From NCBI GenBank assembly GCA_938029725.1, contig CALHGE010000012.1:62001-126000 (forward strand): a stretch of DNA of 64,000 nucleotides, written 5' to 3'. The notes under the pieces were generated by a model, which did not search any database, was not told the DNA's origin, and saw only the letters and a program-made list of their open reading frames with translations. This document shows positions 57,232-64,000 of the stretch, in pieces; position 1 is the first letter of the stretch, and every line of letters starts with the position of its first letter. This stretch comes from an uncultured Flavobacteriaceae bacterium (GTDB taxonomy: Bacteria; Bacteroidota; Bacteroidia; Flavobacteriales; Flavobacteriaceae). The position numbers and the translations under genes were made by a program.

Positions 57232-57759
57232 CTTTAAGGCATTTCTGATTTTTTCATTCCATATTGCCTGCTGCTCTCGATCTCTTGAAAAGTTAGTTTC
57301 ATCATCGTATTGATTTTGAAAGTCATCTACTTCTTTCAGTATTTCCTTATAAATAGACCTAACTTTTGCTTTTACATTACCATGTGTAAAACTTTCGTTT
57401 GCCAAACGCGCTTCCATTTTTCGAGCATAGAGTTCTGAAATATCAAAATGTAATTGCTCGTGACCTAAAATAACGTCATCAATTAATTCTGGCTGATACC
57501 ATGATTTTGTAGGATAAAAATAGGTGTCAATTTTAAAATCAACTTCCATATCATCCTTAGTACCTGAAGTTGAAAAACGATAGGTGATTCCGCTTGCCGT
57601 GATTGCTGCAGCTCTACTATTTAGAGGTGTTTTTCCTTTAAAATCATCCCAAGAAAGACGGCTATTCGCATTCCAAGAAATAGTTTCATAGTCTTGTGCT
57701 GGCTGAAAGCCTGTCAGCAAAAGAAATCCGAAAATTAAAATATACTTTAAAATTTTCAA
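57226..57759 (-). CDS. DUF922-domain predicted zinc metalloprotease, exported
   Basis: 177 residues with a signal peptide (KYILIFGFLLLTGFQPA). The zinc motif HEQLH (H100-H104) is followed by FDISELYARKMEARL, which fits the DUF922 family of secreted Zn-dependent proteases. It starts 13 nt after the LysM gene on the same strand, so the two are cotranscribed. The role could be cell-wall or lipoprotein processing; this is inference. Confidence 0.83.
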   Translation of the reverse strand: MKILKYILIFGFLLLTGFQPAQDYETISWNANSRLSWDDFKGKTPLNSRAAAITASGITYRFSTSGTKDDMEVDFKIDTYFYPTKSWYQPELIDDVILGHEQLHFDISELYARKMEARLANESFTHGNVKAKVRSIYKEILKEVDDFQNQYDDETNFSRDREQQAIWNEKIRNALKK

Positions 57760-57772
57760 TACGAAGTGATTA

Positions 57773-59974
57773 TTATTTAGGCTCTATGATTCGCATATTT
57801 TCGTAAGACATGATATAAGAAGCCTGATTAAAATATCCGGAAGAAAAATCCTTTTCATAAGAGAATTTGTTTCCTATATATTCAGTTTCTCCGATTAATT
57901 TAGAGACTTCCATCAAATCATTTTTGTAGGCTAATTTTAAGACTAGGTCATAGGCGATATCAAATCCGCGAACGGCATATCGATCTGGTGTATCACCAAA
58001 TCTCTTCCGGTATCTTTTTACAAATGCATCATTGCCCACTTCTCGATAAACAGATGGGTAAGTAAAATTTAAATTCGATAAATGTGAATTAGATATCACC
58101 TCATTTTCAAAAGCCCTATTTTTATTTGTAGTAAACATTCGAACAAAAACTTTCTTGTTACTTAGCTCCGCATCTAGAACTGATTTATGAAAGGAGTTTA
58201 AAATCGAAGTAACGCTTGCGGCCAATCGAAAATTATTCGTTTCAACAATCACCCAATTTTCTTGATCTTCGGATAAAAGTGCTGCTAGCTTTTCGCGGTC
58301 GACCCCAATATTTTTTTCCTCTTCCACCACTTTAACCACTTTGGCTTTTGGAAACGCCACTAAAATAGAGTCTCTTGCCGCCGCGTTGGTAAGGTCTGCA
58401 ATAATAATAATGTTCTGTTCTTCAACCTTAGATTTTAGATATACTAGCATGCGTTTTCGAAGAAGCTCGTCAGCAGTATATGAAAAGAAAACATTGCTCA
58501 TACTCAATTTAGTATCTGCAGGAATTGGAGCAATCACAGGCACCCCGTATTGATTGGCTCTAACAGCAACTTCTTGCAAAGAGGGCACATCAAGAGGGCC
58601 AATAATTGCACTTAGATCTGAAAGATCTTCACGCAACAAAAGTGATTTTGTTTTCAACGGGCTCAATTGATTATCCAAAGTTCTTACAGCTACTGAAATT
58701 CCTAACTCCGCAAGTGAATCAAGTGCAACCAAAGCCCCTGAATATAATCCTAAACTTATTTTTGCATCTGTTCGTTTTTGAATCATCTGCTTTGTGTTGG
58801 CCTTATTTTCAGTATCTAATTTATCTGTACGGAAAGGCAACATAAACAACAACTTCGGTTTATTGGAAACCTTAATACTGTCTAACAAATCAATCTTATC
58901 TAATACCAAGGCGTTGCGAACTTCAAAATTGCCTGTTTGTTCTTTTGGAAGTTTTAAAACCATTCCTGCTTTTAATCCATCTTGTACCTCAGGGTTTAAG
59001 CGTATCAACTCAGTATAAGAGATTCCTAATTTTCGAGTTAAAGAAAATTCGGTCTGTTTTGGCTTTACTTCGTAGAAAATATAGTTATCGGTATTCACAT
59101 CACCTGTTACAATCTTGCGCTCAGGAAGGCGAATAATCATTCCCTCTTTCAAACCACCTCTTTCCGAAATCTCAGGATTCAAACGAATAATCTCGTCAGA
59201 TTTCACTCCAAACTTCTTCTCCAATTGGTAAAAATTCATTTTTGGAGGAACAGTATATGAAATAAAAAGTTCGGTAACTTGATTCTGAACGCTAGAGCCT
59301 GCTTTCTTAGGCATCTGCAATTCTGCTCCTTCTGCCAAGTAACTTGTATTCTTCGCGAGCGCAGGGTTTAAGGTTTCCATACTATCGATGGTAATGCCAT
59401 ACTTATGAGCAATACTCCATCGGGTTTCTTTCGCCGCAACGGTATAGGTTTCAAAATCATCTTCGTTGGTTGTAATTTCTTCCGTTGGCTTTACTCGTCT
59501 GTATTTCGGAATTCGAAGCACCATCTTCTTTTTCAACTGTGCAGAATACAACTCTCGATTGTAGCGTTTAATATCTTCCTCAGTAATATTATACCTATTG
59601 GCAATGCCGTATAAGGTTTCCCGTTTTCTTACTTTATGTGACGTAAAGCCGATAGGTTCTTCTTGATCAGCTCTGGGGTCTTTTGCCGCCGTTGTTCTAG
59701 GGTTTTGGGGTTTGCTTGGCGCATCTTTAGTAGCCTGCTTAGAAGTAGCATCCAACGGAATCACCAAAATAGTATTTGGAGTCAAGCTTTGACCTGCCTT
59801 AATTTCTTTGTTATAGGTGAGTATGTTATTCTCAGAAACCTCATACTGCTTGGCAACACTCTCTAAAGTTTCACCCTGCTTGACCGCATGTGTTGTAAAC
59901 TTTTGTGCCATTGCCTTGCATCCCACAAAAACAAATATTAGTAGTACTAGTACATTTTTAAAAAATCGATTCAT
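57773..59974 (-). CDS. LysM-repeat protein with a periplasmic-binding (Peripla_BP_6-like) domain
   Basis: 733 residues. A signal peptide (about 1-23) is followed by five LysM domains at about 28-75, 109-157, 172-222, 237-285 and 298-345 (typical AVKQGETLESVAKQYEVSEN). A type-1 periplasmic-binding fold takes up about 378-733 (LLFMLPFRTD, SLGLYSGALVALDSL, AIIGPLDVPSLQEVA, GVPVIAPIPADT). LysM binds peptidoglycan, and the C-terminal fold resembles LpoA/LppC. A role as an envelope sensor or synthase regulator is a reasonable inference. Gene order guaA (94-nt gap), this gene, DUF922. Confidence 0.88.
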   Translation of the reverse strand: MNRFFKNVLVLLIFVFVGCKAMAQKFTTHAVKQGETLESVAKQYEVSENNILTYNKEIKAGQSLTPNTILVIPLDATSKQATKDAPSKPQNPRTTAAKDPRADQEEPIGFTSHKVRKRETLYGIANRYNITEEDIKRYNRELYSAQLKKKMVLRIPKYRRVKPTEEITTNEDDFETYTVAAKETRWSIAHKYGITIDSMETLNPALAKNTSYLAEGAELQMPKKAGSSVQNQVTELFISYTVPPKMNFYQLEKKFGVKSDEIIRLNPEISERGGLKEGMIIRLPERKIVTGDVNTDNYIFYEVKPKQTEFSLTRKLGISYTELIRLNPEVQDGLKAGMVLKLPKEQTGNFEVRNALVLDKIDLLDSIKVSNKPKLLFMLPFRTDKLDTENKANTKQMIQKRTDAKISLGLYSGALVALDSLAELGISVAVRTLDNQLSPLKTKSLLLREDLSDLSAIIGPLDVPSLQEVAVRANQYGVPVIAPIPADTKLSMSNVFFSYTADELLRKRMLVYLKSKVEEQNIIIIADLTNAAARDSILVAFPKAKVVKVVEEEKNIGVDREKLAALLSEDQENWVIVETNNFRLAASVTSILNSFHKSVLDAELSNKKVFVRMFTTNKNRAFENEVISNSHLSNLNFTYPSVYREVGNDAFVKRYRKRFGDTPDRYAVRGFDIAYDLVLKLAYKNDLMEVSKLIGETEYIGNKFSYEKDFSSGYFNQASYIMSYENMRIIEPK

Positions 59975-60068
59975 TTGTTTTAAGCCTTAGTTGAAATCGT
60001 TTTGAAATGGTTCAGTGTTCTGTTCGAAAGCGTGATCAATAGTTCTTAGCTCGCACTTTCAACCTACG

Positions 60069-61601
60069 CTACTCCCATTCTATCGTCGCTGGAGGCTTCG
60101 AACTTATATCATATACGACACGATTCACTCCAGGGACTTTATTTATGATATCATTTGATGTTTTTTGTAAAAACTCATAGGGTAAATTCACCCAATCGGC
60201 CGTCATACCATCGGTACTCTCGACGGCACGTAGCGCTACACATTTTTCATAAGTACGCTCATCACCCATTACTCCTACACTGTTCACAGGCAGCAGCATT
60301 GCACCTGCCTGCCATACTTTATCATACAAACCCCACTCGCGTAAACCGTTAATAAAAATATGGTCTACTTCTTGCAAAATACTTACTTTTTCACGCGTAA
60401 TGTCTCCAAGAATCCGAATGGCTAACCCTGGACCAGGAAAGGGGTGCCTTCCTAATAATTCTTTATCCAAGCCCATACTAGCTCCTACCCTACGTACTTC
60501 ATCTTTAAATAACATTCGCAAAGGCTCTACTACTTTCAATTTCATATAATCAGGTAATCCGCCTACATTATGGTGACTTTTTATAGTTGCTGAAGGCCCG
60601 CCTGTTGCCGAAACCGATTCAATTACATCAGGGTAAATTGTACCCTGTGCTAACCAATTTGCGCCTTTGATTAATTTTGATTCGTCATCAAATACCTCAA
60701 CAAAAACGCGACCAATAATTTTACGTTTCTTCTCAGGATCGCTCTCTCCTTCTAACTCATCCAAAAAGCGTGCCGAAGCATCTACACCTTTTACATTGAG
60801 CCCCATTCCTTCATATTGTTTTAATACGCCATCAAACTCATTTTTACGTAATAACCCGTTATTGACGAATATGCAATGTAAGTTTTCACCGATAGCTTTA
60901 TGTAACAAAACTGCTGCTACCGAAGAATCAACACCACCGGATAAGCCTAAAATCACTTTGTCTTCACCGATCTTTTCTTTTAGATCAGCAACTGTGGTTT
61001 CCACAAAAGCATCGGGAGTCCAGGTTTGCGCTAAGCCAGCAATTTGTACTAAGAAATTCTCTAATAACTGTTTTCCATCTGTAGAATGATATACTTCAGG
61101 ATGAAATTGTATGCCGTAGGTCTCTTCTCCGTCAAACTTAAAAGCAGCATTTTCAACATCTGTTGTACTCGCTAAAAGTTGTGCATTTTCAGGAAGTTGC
61201 TTGATGGTATCTGCATGACTCATCCATACTTGACTACCCATATTGACATTTTTCAAAAAAGGATTATCAGTAACTACCATAGAAAGATTAGCTCGACCAT
61301 ACTCTCTTGTATTCGATTTCTCCACATTTCCACCATTAAAATGTGCTAAGTATTGTGCACCATAACACACACCTAACAAAGGTTTTTTTCCTCTAATTTC
61401 TGACAAATCAGGATGTGGTGCGTCTTCAGCACGTACCGAATATGGAGAACCAGAAAGTATCACCGCCTTATATTCAGAAAGGTCTTTAGGGGGATTGTTA
61501 AAAGGTTTAATTTCTGAGAAAATATTCAGCTCTCGAACGCGTCTACCAATGAGTTGCGTATATTGAGAACCGAAATCTAGAATTAGGACTTTATTTTGCA
61601 T
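60069..61601 (-). CDS. guaA: GMP synthase (glutamine-hydrolysing) GuaA
   Basis: 510 residues from the ATG at 61601; a TTG two codons upstream is in frame but less likely. The amidotransferase domain has [18 protein letters not shown] and nucleophile Cys in [11 protein letters not shown]. The ATP-pyrophosphatase domain has [15 protein letters not shown]. The C-terminal dimerisation part ends in the usual PPATIEWE. It converts XMP to GMP. The promoter at 61605-61637 is very close to the start. Confidence 0.97.
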   Translation of the reverse strand: MQNKVLILDFGSQYTQLIGRRVRELNIFSEIKPFNNPPKDLSEYKAVILSGSPYSVRAEDAPHPDLSEIRGKKPLLGVCYGAQYLAHFNGGNVEKSNTREYGRANLSMVVTDNPFLKNVNMGSQVWMSHADTIKQLPENAQLLASTTDVENAAFKFDGEETYGIQFHPEVYHSTDGKQLLENFLVQIAGLAQTWTPDAFVETTVADLKEKIGEDKVILGLSGGVDSSVAAVLLHKAIGENLHCIFVNNGLLRKNEFDGVLKQYEGMGLNVKGVDASARFLDELEGESDPEKKRKIIGRVFVEVFDDESKLIKGANWLAQGTIYPDVIESVSATGGPSATIKSHHNVGGLPDYMKLKVVEPLRMLFKDEVRRVGASMGLDKELLGRHPFPGPGLAIRILGDITREKVSILQEVDHIFINGLREWGLYDKVWQAGAMLLPVNSVGVMGDERTYEKCVALRAVESTDGMTADWVNLPYEFLQKTSNDIINKVPGVNRVVYDISSKPPATIEWE

Positions 61602-61604
61602 GGG

Positions 61605-61637
61605 CAAAAATAGGAAAATCGAAAATCTAAGAACAAG
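61605..61637 (-). promoter_or_regulatory. Promoter of guaA: CTTG-N21-TATTTTTG, nearly leaderless
   Basis: On the minus strand the -33 CTTG (61637-61634) and an exact -7 TATTTTTG (61612-61605) are 21 nt apart, and the -7 box ends only 3 nt before the ATG at 61601. Confidence 0.6.
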
Positions 61638-61722
61638 TTCTTTTAGAATTTTTATAAGTGATTTTCAACAAAACTTTTAAGCTATTGGCATTAATTCAAT
61701 TCTGACTCTTAAAAAAAACCAT

Positions 61723-62991
61723 TTAGGCTCTTGCCGCCAAGGTTTTAATGGCATCAACAAAGGCATCTAATTCTTTAAGGCTTGTATAAACATTCGGGGT
61801 AATTCGACACCCTTGAACATTCGCATAATCAATAGCGACGGTAAACACTTTAAACTCCTCTAAAAAACTTTTTGCCAAGTCAGCCGGCTTTATATTTTCA
61901 ATACCAACATTGGCGATACCACAACTGCGTTGTGCATCAACCGGAGTATTCACCCGAACGTTTTTGACATCACGAACTTGATTACTCCAATACTTTTGAA
62001 GGTATCGCATTCGTTGCGCTTTTCTTTCTAAACCGATAATTTCTAAATAATCAATCGCATCGGCTATGGCTAAATCGGTGTGAACAGGAATGGTACCTGT
62101 ATGGTTCAAGCGTTGTATTTCATTGGTATCATCTGTATAATCCGCAAAAATTGGCCATATCTTTTTAATCTTGTTTTCGGATACATGAAGCATGCCCGAA
62201 CCCAATGGAACACTTAACCACTTATGTAAACTACTGCCGTAATAATCACAACCCAATGCTTTTATATCTACCGGAAAATGGCCAATACAGTGTGCCCCAT
62301 CAACCAAAACTTCAACACCATGACGATGTGCCATATCACAAATTTTTCGAACAGGCAGAATATGACCTGTAATATTAATCATATGACTAATCATGATTAA
62401 TTTTGTATTGTCGGTAATCTGTTCTTCATACAAGGTGACAATTTCTTCATCAGATTTTGGGTGATTTGGAACAGAAATTACAATATTAACCATACCGTAT
62501 TTTTTAGCCATAAGTTGAAAATGATCCTTCATTGAGCCGTAATCTTGCATGGCATAAATAGCCTCATCATTTTTTTTCCAAGGATACCCCCCAATGATTA
62601 GATCGAGAGACTCTGTGGTATTTCTGGTAATAATTAATTCTTTAGAGGTACTACCCACCAAAGCTGCCAGACGATCTCGAACCTTTGCCTTGTTTTGCCA
62701 TTGCACAGTCCTCATATAATAAGACGCTTCATAATTTACCATTTGCAAATGCCCAATATATTTTTTCATAATGGGTTGTGGTATGAAATTATAATAGCCA
62801 TTCTCTAAATTGATATAATCAGGTTTCAGTTGGTAATCTTTTCGAATACGTTGCCAAAAAGCTTCGTCATCTTTAGGATACTTTCCAAATTCAATAGCTT
62901 CTTGCGCCTGAAGATCCATACTCAAAAACGGCGTTACGATAGCCGCTTGACCAAGGCGTTTTAAAAATTGTCTTTTTTTCATTGTTTTCAT
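61723..62991 (-). CDS. Exported class-V aminotransferase-fold PLP enzyme
   Basis: 422 residues. The N-terminus MKTMKKRQFLKRLGQAA resembles a Tat signal with Lys-Arg in place of Arg-Arg, with cleavage likely near DLQAQE. The start at 62991 or the fourth codon (62982) are both possible. Class-V features are RNTTESLDLI, VLVDGAH (D231) and the Schiff-base lysine K257 in SLHKWLSVPLGSG. It is a paralogue of the enzyme at 34947-36227 but clearly diverged. Reaction unknown; isopenicillin-N-epimerase-like is the best family label. Confidence 0.85.
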   Translation of the reverse strand: MKTMKKRQFLKRLGQAAIVTPFLSMDLQAQEAIEFGKYPKDDEAFWQRIRKDYQLKPDYINLENGYYNFIPQPIMKKYIGHLQMVNYEASYYMRTVQWQNKAKVRDRLAALVGSTSKELIITRNTTESLDLIIGGYPWKKNDEAIYAMQDYGSMKDHFQLMAKKYGMVNIVISVPNHPKSDEEIVTLYEEQITDNTKLIMISHMINITGHILPVRKICDMAHRHGVEVLVDGAHCIGHFPVDIKALGCDYYGSSLHKWLSVPLGSGMLHVSENKIKKIWPIFADYTDDTNEIQRLNHTGTIPVHTDLAIADAIDYLEIIGLERKAQRMRYLQKYWSNQVRDVKNVRVNTPVDAQRSCGIANVGIENIKPADLAKSFLEEFKVFTVAIDYANVQGCRITPNVYTSLKELDAFVDAIKTLAARA

Positions 62992-63557
62992 TTTGAATTT
63001 ATCAACATACAGCCTAGATCGATCACCGCTTTATATTCCATCTAATTTTCAAAACTCTAATTGGCATGAAATGCGTATTCACCTATCAGCTAATCTGTTA
63101 TAAGTTAAATAAATTCTAAAGATTATGAATAGTAATCTAAAAAAAACGTAGCTGTATGCGCTATTTCTCTGCTTAACATAAAATGAAACTTTCTTTTTCC
63201 ATGAAGATAATAGTGATTGCATTCATAAACACGCTACCAATAGATCGAGGCATTAGCAGCTTCTAAAATTTCAAGAATGGGTGCTATAAAATACGTACAA
63301 CCGATGTATCGCTACTGCTGAAAGGTTAGACAGATCTTGCTTACATGAGGGTCATGCATTTCACCTTAAAACATCAAGTTTGTTCGCCTAAATTCTAAAA
63401 ATAAAAATCAATAAATTGGTTGTATTAAAAAAAGCCTAACATGCACTATCAATCATATAAAAGAGCCTAGCTCATCATTTTATATACAAATTAACGTTAC
63501 TAGTTTAGACACCTATGCAGCACCAAAAAGTATTTTGTTTTTTCTAATCCATAACTT
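62992..63557. other. 566-nt intergenic region
   Basis: Between the exported PLP enzyme (minus) and the cut GH114-like gene (plus), thus the upstream region of both. No gene, strong hairpin or exact TANNTTTG box close to either start was seen. A TATTTTG word near 63533 could serve the plus gene. Confidence 0.45.
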
Positions 63558-64000
63558 ATGCAGAAAATGAATCCTATTATACTACTACTAAGTTTGTGTT
63601 TTATTTTCTCCTGTGATAGAGACGCCAAGAATGCTGTTGATCAACTTGAGGACGATTCAACAAATGCACAGAGCAAAGCGATCGCTATTTACAACCAAGC
63701 GTATCAAGAAAATTTCGAAGAAGATCACATTGCAGATATCATAGCAAACGCGAACAACGCTTATATATTAATAGACCCTTTTCAAGAAGGCATACCTGAA
63801 TCTATCGCTGCACTTAAAGCGAACGGAAATGAAGTAGGAGCCTACATCAGTATCGGTACCGGTGAAAATTATCGAGATGACTTCGAGCAAATCAAGCCTT
63901 ATTTGGTCACAACATCATGGGGCGCATGGCCTAATGAATTTTTTGTTAATCAAACGACCACTGGTGTACTTGAAATTATGAAAGCTAGAATTGATAAAAT
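63558..64000 (+). CDS. Lipoprotein with GH114-like (endo-alpha-1,4-polygalactosaminidase family) domain, cut at window end
   Basis: From the ATG at 63558 the protein starts MQKMNPIILLLSLCFIFSC with lipobox C19, then has a TIM-barrel start: AYILIDPFQEGIPESIAALK, NEVGAYISIGTGENYRDDF and TTSWGAWPNEFF. This pattern is the GH114/TM1410 family, which includes endo-alpha-1,4-polygalactosaminidases. About 147 codons are visible and the frame continues beyond 64000; the catalytic Asp/Glu region is not yet reached. Substrate uncertain. Confidence 0.8.
   Translation, partial: MQKMNPIILLLSLCFIFSCDRDAKNAVDQLEDDSTNAQSKAIAIYNQAYQENFEEDHIADIIANANNAYILIDPFQEGIPESIAALKANGNEVGAYISIGTGENYRDDFEQIKPYLVTTSWGAWPNEFFVNQTTTGVLEIMKARIDK

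Overview
The window is a chromosomal stretch from a member of the Bacteroidota, most likely a marine Flavobacteriaceae. It has low G+C and many SPII-type lipoproteins. It encodes a type IX secretion (T9SS) cargo protein with a C-terminal sorting domain and a hybrid two-component regulator with Reg_prop/Y_Y_Y sensor. Several -7 boxes match the Bacteroidota consensus TANNTTTG, and the gene pair pyrG-yidC is adjacent. Genus and species cannot be fixed from the sequence alone. No rRNA, tRNA, CRISPR array, prophage or insertion sequence was seen.

Layout. 1-8.7 kb: cut outer-membrane beta-barrel gene, xerD-type recombinase, GH13 alpha-glucosidase, secreted M20 amidohydrolase, an ECF sigma factor with a membrane partner, a PlsC-like acyltransferase, and a NUDIX hydrolase whose start codon overlaps that of a divergent lipoprotein peptidyl-prolyl isomerase. 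8.9-16.7 kb: TRIC-type channel, then an RDD gene divergent from a tightly overlapping operon SpoIIM / membrane protein / DUF4129 / DUF4350 / MoxR ATPase / DUF58. 16.8-24.2 kb: gamma-glutamyltransferase, M20 peptidase, DUF6340 lipoprotein, DUF819 membrane protein, DUF1080 protein, hotdog thioesterase. 24.7-30.7 kb: a 1371-residue hybrid sensor kinase, a methyltransferase and a frameshifted DUF4242 gene. 30.8-36.2 kb: two paralogous exported TPR proteins coupled to a SCO protein, then a Tat-exported class-V PLP enzyme. 36.8-45 kb: M28 peptidase, DUF2007, a large lipoprotein c-type cytochrome with HEAT repeats, a nitronate monooxygenase-like enzyme and mnmA. 45.2-52 kb: FAS1-domain lipoprotein, a candidate small RNA, and a 1586-residue T9SS cargo built of two repeat arrays. 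52.3-61.6 kb: yidC, pyrG, DUF3820, a Tat/lipoprotein TIM-barrel protein, DUF922, a LysM/periplasmic-binding-fold protein and guaA. 61.7-64 kb: a second exported class-V PLP enzyme and a cut GH114-like lipoprotein.

How it fits together. Much of the window encodes envelope and extracytoplasmic peptide or amide breakdown (two M20, one M28, GGT, DUF922), mixed with housekeeping genes. The parts least explained by known biology are the RDD/SpoIIM/MoxR/DUF58 membrane cluster, the His-motif TPR pair next to SCO, the two exported PLP enzymes, and the repeat-rich T9SS protein with a candidate sRNA at its 3' end. At the DNA level, five genes have a -7-like box only 3 to 8 nt from the start codon, and one divergent gene pair shares a CATG. 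Functions given here come from motif reading by eye; no database search was run.
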